Of a DNA stretch of 64,000 bases, positions 12,272 to 25,200 are shown piece by piece. Both the position numbers and the translations under genes were made by a program. The stretch's first letter is position 1, and every line of letters begins with the position of its first letter. The DNA is from Bugula neritina (Eukaryota > Bryozoa > Gymnolaemata > Cheilostomatida > Bugulidae). Location of the stretch: the NCBI GenBank assembly GCA_964035545.1, contig OZ037768.1:1725501-1789500 (forward strand), read 5' to 3'. Under the pieces are notes generated by a model that was given only the letters and a program-made list of their open reading frames with translations, was not told where the DNA came from and did no database searches.

Positions 12272-13299
12272 CATTTTATCTCTTTTGATCATTAGTGATG
12301 GAAATATATAGAATAATATGTATATTAATAAAGCTATCTATTTTAATTGAAACACATCTGCTGGTTTCCGTTTTGTTCTTTGGATTGAAAGCTAACCAAG
12401 TGTTGACAATTTTGTATTTGCCAATTACAGGTGGTTATTAGACACCTAAAACATGTTATCTTGCAAAAATGCACAACACCTTAAATTTCAAACTTTGATC
12501 GTTTATCACATACTACATGCGCTAGAAGCTAATCCTGCCACCATGAGCTTATCATATTTTTGTTTGAGTTTCTTATCTCCTGGGGAGAGTATCTACGTGG
12601 TACTATGAATGGGACCATCTTCCGTAGAGTACAACAGTGATGGTAAATTATATTTTTCTAAACAAATGTCTTGTTTTTCACATTTTATCTTCTAAAATTG
12701 AACCTACTTCATACTTCCCACTTTTTAGTAGCAATAGTTGATGCCTATGCTTGGTTGTATCACAGTAATTTATTCAACTTTAAATATGTTTAGCTTCCTT
12801 TTGCCTGTGTTGATATTTATTCTCTGGAAGATGCAGCTTCTAAATAAGCCAATAGTTGAACCACACCAATAACATAATTCTAATTATTGTAATATAATAA
12901 TTATATCATGATAATTACACGTGTTCCTAGTAAAAAATTCTGGCAATCCCTAAAACATTTTCACTTCAATTTAATTCTAAATAAACTATAGAGGATAAAA
13001 AGATGTTTTATTTGCATTCAGAAACAATTAATGGGAGCTGTATTTTATCTCAAACGCAACTTTTAAGATATATCTTGGCTGCTTCTGCCTTTCAACACTT
13101 AATTAATCACACCTCATGGAAAATGAGATAACATCTGGTGGTGTGTTACAGTCTTATCTCTTGGCTCACACAAGACAAACATTGCAAGATTATCCTGTCA
13201 CTTACTGGGTTACACTCAGTAGCATCTGTAACATTGGCTCATAGTGCCAAATTGTTCCCAGACTTGATTTCTAGACGCTTTATATGGGACACTGTCGAC
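12272..13299. other. Spacer between the two MAM genes
   Basis: It contains the 3' UTR of the secreted gene (AATAAA at 12327) and the promoter and 5' UTR of the next gene. An open frame from 13138 enters the signal-peptide exon in frame, but its first 50 residues are not signal-like. The start at 13300 is preferred. Confidence 0.5.
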
Positions 13300-16200
13300 A
13301 TGACTTCTCTTTGCCTGCGTATAGTAGTCTTGGTTGTAGTGTGCAGCTCAACTCTTGTTAGTGGTAAGTGTTGCCTACCATCCTCGTGTTTTATATTAAC
13401 AGCTGTTAACATGCTATTAAATACACTTTTTGGTATTTCTCTGGTAAAATAGACACTTGATCTATGTATAATATAACTCCAAAGACTAGGAGTTGCTGTA
13501 CATTTTCTCTATAATCAGCATCAAGCTAGAATTGTTCACCTGCCCTACCGGTAATTCACTTCTTTGAAGTGTTTTTATTTATTGTGTATATTTATGCATA
13601 AAATATGTGTTTGTGATTACTTTCTTTAGCTGCCAGGTTTTATAGTATATTCTGCAACTTGTGACATAAGCTGTGGTTTATAATTGGTTGTTTTTCTTGC
13701 CTAAATTTGGAAAAAAAATTTCGTTGGTGTATAGCTTATTAACTGCCATCTGTTTTATAGTTTTGTTGTGCAATTAATGCATCTTAAAACCAGTGTTCAG
13801 TGTAAGTCATAGTAACTGCAAACGTAGAAAAGCTATTGCTCAATCATCCATACATGTTGTTGAATAAACTTTAGTTAGCTGACTAAGCAGTTGTCTTCTC
13901 TTGTCAAAGCCAGCTCTGTAGATTTAACTTCTCTTATTGTTGTGTATAGTGTTGATCTACATTGTAAGGTGTAGTCTTCAATATATACATATTTTCCAGG
14001 TCAGACAACTCCACAGATAGTGAATTTGAACACCACCATAGCTGATAGATCCAGTGTAGCAGAAAACTTCACTGCAAAGTCATCAACTCTGGTCGAGGAG
14101 GTAACAAAACAGACTACAGTCAAACCCTCTACAGCAAAACCAACTACAGAAAAACCCACTACAGCTAAACCGACTACAGTCAAACCCACTACAGCAAAAC
14201 CCACTACAGAAAAACCCACTACAGCTAAACCAACTACAGTCAAACACACTACAGTCAAACCCACTACAGTCAAACCAACTACAGAAAAACCCACTACAGC
14301 TAAACCAACTACAGTCAAACCCACTACAGCAAAACCCACTACAGAAAAACCCACTACAGCTAAACCAACTACAGTCAAACACACTACAGTCAAACCCACT
14401 ACAGTCAAACCAACTACAGAAAAACCCACTACAGCTAAACCAACTACAGTCAAACCCACTACAGCAAAACCCACTACAGAAAAACCCACTACAGCTAAAC
14501 CAACTACAGTCAAACACACTACAGTCAAACCCACTACAGTCAAACCAACTACAGAAAAACCCACTACAGCTAAACCAACTACAGTCAAACACACTACAGT
14601 CAAACCAACTACAGTCAAACCCACTACAGCAAAACCAACTACAGTCAAACCAACTACAGTCAAACCAACTACAGCAAAACCCACTACAGAAAGCACAACT
14701 ACAGTCAAACCAACTACAGCAAAACCCACTACAGCAAAACCCACTACAGTCAAACCAACTACAGCAAAACCCACTACAGAAAGCACAACTACAGTCAAAC
14801 CCACTACAGCAAAACCCACTACAGAAAGCACAACTACAGTTAAACCCACTACAGTCAAACCAACTACAGTCAAACTTACTACAGTCAAACCAACTACAGA
14901 AAAACCAACGACAGTCAAACCAACTACAGCAAAACCCACTACAGCAAAACCCACTACAGTCAAACCAACTACAGTCAAACCAACTACAGTCAAACCCACT
15001 ACAGCAAAACCCACTACAGAAAAACAACCTACAGTCAAACCTACTAAAGTCAAACCAACTACAGTCAAACCTATTACAGTCAAACCCACCACCTCAAAGG
15101 CAGTACCTTTTGGTCCACTTCCCGGAGATTGTGACTTCCAGAAAGATCTGTGTGGATATTCTAGAAGTGACACGTCTAACTTCTTTTTCTCCTGGCAGCT
15201 GCGAGATGATGTGGCATCTTCAAGTGGACCTTCTACTGGTCATACAGGGAAAGGTTTGTACTTACATATTCTATCATTCCACCAGAACATCTGAAGTTGC
15301 TCTATTGTCTTACTGAGTATAGTATACCTGCACAGTACTAGAATATTGTATACTCTCTTACGGCAGTTCAAACATATAGTAATTGCAGTTTCAACATGCT
15401 GCTGTCTGATTTTAGGAACGAGCTTTTTGGTTGCTGACGGCACAAAGTTCAGTCCTTCATTAGCCACATTGACCTCTCCAGTGATATCAAGTAGAGCTCA
15501 ATGCTTACAGTTTTACTATCATGCATCCGGAGTTAATCAGAGAAACCTTAGACTGGCCGTCTTACTCAAAGTCGGAAATACTAATAACCTTCTGTGGAGT
15601 CACTCTGGAGATGAGGGAAATCAATGGAATAAAGTGATGATAGATTTACCTGCAGGGGAGGACAACTACCAGGTAGAATGTTATGTTAATTTATGTCTAA
15701 TTTAATTAGTTAGTAACTAAACATAAGAGTACTGCATGGTGTACAGCACTTTTTAGTTACTTGTCAGTTATACTAAGGCTATGCATTTAGCTTACAGCGT
15801 TATTTGATGAAGAATAACATTTTCTATGCAGGTTGTGTTTGAAGCCAAGAAACTGACCACTAGTTTTGGAAATAAATATGAAGTGATTGGTTTAGATGAC
15901 ATCCAGTTTGAGGCAAATCCGTGTCCAGGTATGATTCTGCAGACAGCAAATGTTTCTATGTTAGTATGGTTGCAGCAGGCAACTCTCAACTAAAACTAAT
16001 TGCAGTCAAATTGAGCATTTTGAGCACCAATTTGCATTGTCTGCTTGTATAGTAATAAAAAAGAATGCTGTTTTCAGTTATTAGCAAATTACTATTTAGG
16101 TATTCATTTGCCCTCCACTGCTCCATCAGTTTTATTATACTGCATGTTGCTTGGCTCAACCTTACCTCAAGCATCTCAATCAATGTGAATCTGTGTGTCT

Positions 16201-19200
16201 GCGACATTATTTTATCATTTTACAATCTATGGTGCATCATCTTTGGAAAATGTTTGCATATCTAGAACTTAAAACATGCAGTCCCAGTTATTATAACCAC
16301 ATAAGTACAGCCAGCTATGAGATAAAACCACATTTAAACTAAACTACATGTATCACAAGCTTGTTTTAAGTTGTTTTTTCAGATAGGAAATCTAAAAGAT
16401 TGAAATTCTATACAAATGATTTCAAACATTTTTCAATGTTGCTTCATTATATGTGCAGCTTAATTAAATGAGTATAAATAATAAATTAGGTTAAAGTTGA
16501 TGGCACAAAATTATTTTATTGCTGTAATTATTTACTCCAATTAAAAATGTTGTGTTCATAGCAAAACCAACTACAGTCAAACCAACTACAGTCAAACCAA
16601 CTACAACTAAACCAACTACAGTCAAACCCACTACAGTCAAACCAACTACAGTCAAACCCGCTACAGTCAAACCAACTACAGTCAAACCAACTACAGTCAC
16701 ACCAACTACAGTCAAACCTACTACAGTTAAACCAACTACAGTCAAACCTACTACAGTCAAACCCACTACAGTCAAACCAACCACAGTCAAACCAACTACA
16801 GTCAAACCCACTACAGTCAAACCAACCACAGTCAAACCAACTACAGTCACACCAACTACAGTCAAACCAACTACAGTCAAACTAACTACAGTCAAGCCAA
16901 CTACAGAGATGCCGACAACTAAACTCTTTAATGTGAATTTAGCCGTCAGTCCACTTCCCGGAGATTGTGACTTCCAGAAAGATTTCTGTGGATATTCCAG
17001 AAGTGACACGTCTAACTTCATTTTCTCCTGGCAGTTGCGAAATGATGTGACAACTTCAAGTGAACCCACTACTGGTCATACAGGGAAAGGTAGTTTTTGC
17101 AACCGTATGTTTTTTTACAAAAAATGACATTTCAAATATAGTTTCACTTTGATCTCCCATCCTCTAATGTGATTTGTTTTGCAGATCTTCTGTAGAGTAT
17201 AACTTATTAACCCATTACTGCACCTATCCCAAAATACAATTGTTGGTTCGTAATAAAAATATTGTTCAAATTAAATTTACTTTCAGGAAGAGACTTTCTG
17301 GTTGCTGACGCTACTAAGTTTAGTCCTAAAGTAACAACAATGACCTCTCCTATGTTATCAAGTAGAGCTCAGTGTTTACAGTTTTATTATCACTCGTCTG
17401 GAGTCAATCAGAAGAATGTTGGACTGGAAGTGTTATATAAGAACAGCAGTTCAAGTGAAGTTCTGTGGAGTCACTCTGGAGATGAGGGAAATCAATGGAA
17501 TAAAGTGATGATAGATTTACCTGCAGGGGAAGATAAATACCAGGTAACGGCTCATTTTACAGTGTATAATATTGGTAAATGCTTGTAATTTCCTATTTGC
17601 AGATGATATATTAATAAACGCATAACATTTCAATCCCCTTTATTTTTGGGTAATATTTACTAAAAACACTATGCTATAATACACGATGCATACAATTTTA
17701 GGTCGTGTTTCAAGTGAAAAAGTTAAGCACTAGTTTCCTGGATAAATTTGAGGTGATTGGTTTGGATGATATCAGCTTCACAGCATCTCCCTGCTCAGGT
17801 GTGTATGTAGTATATCAACATCTCCCTGCTCAGGTATGTAGTATATAGTTATACTCCATTTTGGTGTAGTAGTGGAGAAATTTTAATAGCCCAAGCTTTT
17901 TAGATTTTTTTTCTAAAATTTAGTGTGGGGTGTGGGTTGGAATTCTTTTGAGAACATAACTTATTTGCTACATTTTTAATTTCGAGCACAGGCTTTTCTC
18001 AATGGTCCTATTACTGCACCTACCTCTCTATATACATATACATGGGACATAATAAGAATGAGCATCAAATTGAGGTTTACTATAGCCAAAGACAAGCATG
18101 TGTAATTCAGCAAGATTATGTAATCAAATGGGGGCCCCTTGTAGTGAATAACTAACATGCTTCATAGTACTACTATTGGTAAACTCTAACTAATGGGAAA
18201 GGAGAGCGGATTTATCTACATCTGTATTTGTAGGCTGATCTAAGTTTGTTCTACATTGAATGAGTTTATTGATTTTTATTTTTGTAACTTTATAAAATAA
18301 TGTAACTCAACTTAATTATCTGATTGTACTAGGAGTTGCCCTTTCATGTGAGATTCCCAGTTAGTTAGAAGTCCTAAAGACACAAAAGCGATTAGGAACT
18401 ACAAGCTTGTTCATGACAGTGTAGATTGTAGAAGTTTAGTAGTTACTAATTAGTGGTGTAAATCGTAGGTGAACTTAGAAATATAGATTCGATAAACTTC
18501 TTAAACTGTTGTTTAACATTTCGAATATCAGCATTAATTTAGTAATTCTGTCCCAGATGTAAATTTTTTCTGACTTCAGTTCAACTGGGAATCAGTATTG
18601 ACAAATCCAGTGATTCAGTCAAACTGGAATGTGGTCAATAATTGAGACGAAATAAACTCTAAATTCTTCTGATTCATGAACCATTGAATTTGAATAGACG
18701 CTTTGTTTACTAGAAACTTGCTGTGTTGGATCTTTTTCAGGTTTCACTGAATCCAAATATAACTTTATGAGTGTTATCTGTGAATAAACTGAGCGATTTG
18801 TGTGAATAAGCTGAGATGGGCGCTTTGGCTTTGGACACACAGAATTGTGACTCGTTTATTCTATGAGTTATCTCAGCATGAGTTCACACGACTATTTCCT
18901 GTTTGATTAAAATTAACTTGTTTTATTTGGGACTTGCGAAAGTGTGTTGGGAATCCCTCTAAGGTGTAATAGTAGGGAGTATTCTCAGTGGGGCATCATT
19001 TCCTGTCACGGACTTATATAAGCTTATAGTTTCTGAAACTTGCAAGTCTCTCTTATGCTTTTTTTATTTGTATGTTTTTGGCTTTCAAATAAAGTCTGGA
19101 ATCATATATTAGCAGACATTTTTTGGAAAATTGAGAAAGGTATATCGTTACAAATATTTTCCAAGTGGGCAGTTGATAGTTTATTTTATTTTAACTAGGT

Positions 19201-22200
19201 TTACCAACTACGTCCCTACCTACACTTTCAACTGAGAAACCAACTAAAGCAAAGCCTACTACAGTCAAACCAACTACAGCAAAACCTACTACAACTAAAC
19301 CAACTACAGTCAAACCTACTACAGTCAAACCAACTACATTCAAACCCACCACCTCAAAGGCAGTACCTGCTGGTCCACTTCCTGGAGATTGTGACTTCCA
19401 GAAAGATTTCTGTGGATATTCCAGAAGTCGTACACCTAACTTCTATTTCTCCTGGCAGTTGCGAGATGATGTGTCACCGTCAAGTGGACCCACTACTGGT
19501 CATACAGGGAAAGGTACGTCAACTATTGTAGTATTATAGTGAGTTGGTGAGAATAAGTTGAAATTAAGTATATATATGTGTGTATACCATGTATACTAGC
19601 ACTAGCCAATAAGGTATATGGCACCATTTTGTAATGTCAAAATCTTCTGCTTATTAATATTTTCCTCAAACAAAATGCTGGGATGAGAACATTTTGAAAT
19701 CACTCAGAAACTGAAATCATTTGAATATTTGTATCCTTTCAGGAAGAGACTTTCTGGTTGCTGACGCTACTAAGTTTAGTCCTAAAGTAACAACAATGAC
19801 CTCTCCTATGTTATCAAGTAGAGCTCAGTGTTTACAGTTTTATTATCACTCGTCTGGAGTCAATCAGAAGAATGTTGGACTGGAAGTGTTATATAAGAAC
19901 AGCAGTTCAAGTGAAGTTCTGTGGAGTCACTCTGGAGATGAGGGAAATCAATGGAATAAAGTGATGATAGATTTACCTGCAGGGAAAGATAAATACCAGG
20001 TAACGGCTCATTCCACTCATTTAAGTATTTTTATATGAGTAACTGTTTGTAATTTCTAATTTACAGAATATTAACTTATAAGGGCATAAAAAAATTTATT
20101 TTTGAATGAACTTTACTAGAAAACTATGGTATAGTACACTATGCATATAATTTAGGTTGTGTTTCAAGCGAAAAAGTTAAGCACCAGTTTCCTGGATAAA
20201 TTTGAGGTGATTGGCTTGGATGACATCAGCTTCTCCACATCTCCCTGCTCAGGTGTGTATATAGTTATATAATGGAAGGATTTTATACCTTTCATTCAGT
20301 TACTAATATACTTATATGCATTGGTATTTATTAATTTTTGTCTGCTTAAGAGTGATCATATAAATGTGCCTTGTGCATTCCTCCTACTTTCTTCTAATAT
20401 TAACATCAAAATTGATGACATTTTTTTCTACAAATTCTCAGTGAATCAGATTGAACGTCTCATTTATATTGCCACCATCATTTATATTCTCATTTAGTAC
20501 TGATCAAGTAAATTCAATAAATAGATTTAGTAGAGCACAGTATCATCTGTATGCAGGGTGGGTTCTAAACTCTTGGTGTATTTATAAATTCAATTGCAAT
20601 TTTCATCACAAAAAATATTTACTATCACATGTCTATGTAGCTGCAGCTATACCTATACCTCTACCTTTTACAGCCAAACCCACTACAGTCAAACCAACTA
20701 CAGTCAAACCAACTACAGTCAAACCAACTACAGTCAAACCCACTACAGTCAAACCAACTGCAGTCAAACCTACTACAGTCAAACCTACTACCGTTAAACC
20801 AACTACAGTCAAACCAACTACAGTCAAACCCACTACAGTCAAACCCACTACAGTCAAACCAACTGCAGTCAAACCTACTACAGTCAAACCTACTACCGTT
20901 AAACCAACTACAGTCAAACCAACTACAGTCAAACCCACTACAGTCAAACCAACTTCAGTCAAACCAACTACAGTCAAACCAACTACAGTCAAACCAACTA
21001 CAGCTAAACCCACTACAGTCAAACCAACTACAGTCAAACCTACTACAGTCAAACCTACTACAGTCAAACCAACTACAGTCAAACCCACTACAGTCAAACC
21101 AACTACAGTCAAACCTACTACAGTCAAACCCACTACAGTCAAACCAACTACAGCTAAACCAACTACAGTCAAACCAACCACCTCAAAGGCAGTACCTACT
21201 GGTCCACTTCCCGGAGATTGTGACTTCCAGAAAGATCTGTGTGGATATTCCAGAAGTGACACGTCTAACTTCTTTTTCTCCTGGCAGCTGCGAGATGATG
21301 TGACATCTTCAAGTGGACCCTCTACTGGTCATACAGGGAAAGGTTTGTACTAATATTAACTCGAGGAAAAAAAATTAAAACTCACTTGATGTTAATAGTA
21401 AAAGTATTTATAACTGTCATTTAATCTAGTGTTGGGATGTCAAGGTTTTGTTTTGCCTTCTTCACCTTAGAAATGTAATTACTAGTTTGCATAATTCTTT
21501 TTAGGAAGTATATGCTAAAGCATAAATTTATTTAAAATTTCAGGAACAGACTTTCTGGTTGCTGACGCTACTAAGTTTAGCCCTAAAGTAACAACAATGA
21601 CCTCTCCTACGTTATCAAGTAGAGCTCAGTGTTTACAGTTTTATTATCACTCGTCTGGAGTCAACCAGAAGAATGTTGGACTGGAAGTGTTATATAAGAA
21701 CAGCAGTTCAAGTGAAGTTCTGTGGAGTCACTCTGGAGATGAGGGAAATCAATGGAATAAAGTGATGATAGATTTACCTGCAGGGGAAGACAACTACCAG
21801 GTAATGACTCATTTTACTCATTCATGTTGAAGCTTGTAACAATAGGACAGTTTTCTATTACTCATTGTAAAAAGATAAAAATTTAAAATTATAATTTGCA
21901 AGGTATAAATTCAAGCAGAAAGTTGTTTACCATATCTTTGTTAAAGTTTTCACTAATTGAAATTGTCACCTATATTTGCAGATTGTGTTTCAAGTGAAAA
22001 AGTTAAGTACTAAATTGTTGGAAAAATTTGAGGTGATTGGTTTGGATGACATCAGCTTCTCCACATCTCCCTGCTCAGGTGTGTATGTAGTATATCAATA
22101 TATCTATACAGTGTCTTGGTGCTATGTTGGGTTTAAACATCTAAACTGTATCAAAATCCATATCTGTAAATATTAGTTATAAGTCGAAGCTGATCCTAAT

Positions 22201-25200
22201 CTTATAATTAGATGTTATATATTTTTAGACATGCCCTTTCTCCGGGTTGTTTTGCAATAAAATAGCTGCCATTCAAACAGTTCAAATTTAAATATTATTT
22301 GTTTATGAAACTGCGAAAGCTTTGCCTACATTTCCTATAAGTACTCTGAATGATAAGGATTTTTCATGGCTGTCTAAACAAGCTAATTAGTTGATCTAAA
22401 TTCAGCTTTATCTTTAGCTTTGTTATCCTTCACAGACTCTGGTAGTTTTATCTGCCCTCTTAGTGCCATGTTTAAACTATTTATAGTTTTCTAGTCAGTA
22501 GAGTATTATGTCTCCATATACCGTGTTATTCTCTCTCAATTTCTTGTTTCCTCAATTGTTGATAGCAGGTGGTAAGTGTGTTCATTTCAACAACTTTTGA
22601 AAAGTTTTTGAACAGTTACTTTGCACTAATGTCAAACATTTTTGGAATATTTCTCAATTTCTATTTTTGAGCCATACTAAAGGAGCATGCATGTATAATC
22701 TATATTTGCCAATTGGTTTCCTTTATATTTCTCTTTCATGAGGTAAAAGAATTTTGCATGCCATGTTTTTGTACAATGTGCAAGTTGTCTGCCCACATCC
22801 CATTTGCTGTGGTGTAGAGTTTTATTCCTGTCAAGTTAAACCATCAAACTGACAATTTGCTGGTAAATTTGGATTTGAATTAATTAATTAATTAATTAGA
22901 CTCTGGATTTGATTCAACATTTTTGACCCAACACTACTTTGCCGTAGGGATGACATCATCGACCCTAACAGTGACATCATCGACCCTAGCAGTGACATCA
23001 TCGACCCTAGCAGTGACATCATCAACCCTAGCAGTGACATCATCAGTTACCACAGTAACCTTGGCAACTGTCACAACAGAAGGGCCAAGATTAAATAAAA
23101 CAGCCGACTGCAGCTTTGAGACTGATTTGTGTGGATATGTTTTGGTGCCTCGCAGCTTTTCTTTCTTTTCTTGGCAAAGAGCTGACAATTTCTCTACAGT
23201 CTCCGTGATGCCAGAGTTCGGTACGTAGACAGGTAGTGTCACAGGTAGTGTCACAGGAAGTGTCACAGGAAGTGTCACAGGAAGTGTCACAGGAAGTGTC
23301 ACAGGAAGTGCTGGGTTTCTAATTAAATGCAGTTCAGTCTGGATATACACACAGTTTGCTTCGCTCTGTCAAATTTTCACAATGTTCAAAGTTGCTGTAT
23401 CCAAACTTGCAAATAGCCTCAGTGCAACCTTCCTATGCCTTGGGCTATGACCTCATATCTTGTAACTTTAGGATACAAATAAGGTATTCCATTATGACTG
23501 TAAATATATTCATTTCGAATAAAAGTCCAAGAAATGCCTTTAAAATGCCTAATAAAACAAACACTACAATTTTACTCAATTCATTTTAAAGATGACTCTA
23601 AACTTGAGTGAAAAATTGAGCATTAATTGGTTGACTAATCATTTTGAATAAATTTGTTTTTAATTAAATTTATTTATTAACAAATATCTTGAGTAAATCA
23701 TATAAAATATGAATCTGCATTCTAACTGATGAATTCAAAGCTAGGATAGAAAAAGACCGGCAGGATTACTCAGTCAATATGGTAAGTGTGACTGTGTGCT
23801 ACAAGTCATCTGCTACTATGTTTATCTCTGTTTTTGTTTGCAGGCTCTCATTACATGCTCACTGACATCTCCGCGCTTGGACAAACCAACATTGCTACAA
23901 TGACCTCTCCTATCTTATCCAGTGGAGCTCAATGTCTGCAGTTTTACTATCATGTTGCTGGAGTAAATCAGGCGAATTCTTCTCTTGAAGTTGCGTATAT
24001 AAATTCCAGCTTATCTCAAGCCCTGTGGAGTCACTCTGGAGATGAGGGAAATCAGTGGAATAAAGTGATGATAGATTTACCTGCAGAGAGAGACAACTAC
24101 CAGGTACGAAAACAACTCATTTTTTGTTGCCAAAGTTGTTGATGGTGTTTGCTGTTTATTTACTCTGTGTGATACATATTTCTCGCATATACACATATTC
24201 CATATTTTTCTTTTCATGCATCCGTATTTAGGATTGTCCCCCATTCATAGCATTTCTAATGTATATTCATTTTTATGATAAACAAAATAATGAGCAAATT
24301 TACCTTAAATTTCTTCCAATACTTTCATGGAGTAAATAATGTATATAATAATATCAATAATATTATGCACCGTGCTCTGTTTTTAACTAAACTCACCGTA
24401 ATTTCAGGTTATATTTCGAGTAATTCGCCGGAATAAGACAGATGTGAATGAAGAGAACTTAATTGCTGTGGATAACATTAAATTTCTGATGACATCATGC
24501 TCGGGTGACTCATCATTTAACTTAGTATTACTTTATTTACTCATTGTTTATTATTGACTTCATTTGCTATGATAATTGTTGATTTCTCCTTATATAGTCT
24601 TCTCTTGGAGTATTGAAGTTGTACTGCTGTAATTTGATTGGCTGTTGGATGAACTTTGTTGCCTATTGGTCATTTGATTGGCTGTTGAAGTGTTGATATC
24701 ACTATAAGATCTACTAACATTCTACCTGCTTATGGTTGTTAGTTGCAACACTACCAACACTGCGTAACGTGAAGTCTCACTAGTTTTTCTAACTGTTTTG
24801 TATTCTTCTCCAGAAAACACGAGCAGCTCTGTGCCCACTACAGCTGCCACTACAACCACCCTTCCCACGGTAGACATCTCTGCTCTCTCCGACTGTATCC
24901 TCGCTGATAACCTCACTTCCTGTGGCATCACACTGTCGTCAGGGGTCACCGCATCAGCCGACCCTGACTCTCAAGGTTAGTGAGGCTAAGATTTACATAT
25001 CTGCTTATACACACGTCTGCTTACGTACACGTCTGCTTATATACACGTCTGCTTATATACACGTCTGCATATATACACGTTTGCTTACATAAACGTCTGC
25101 TATTCCAGGAGTTCAGTGGACCTTCTCTTCCAACCATTCAGCAATCCAAACTGAATCAGTCACTTTCCCAGCGTTTTCTGGCAGCTCTAAACCTTTCTGC

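Noticed and set aside
14083-15027. Antisense CSGFDCSW cysteine-rich repeat frame
   Set aside because: Shadow of the module a stalk; the apparent Cys-rich protein is a by-product of the repeat unit.
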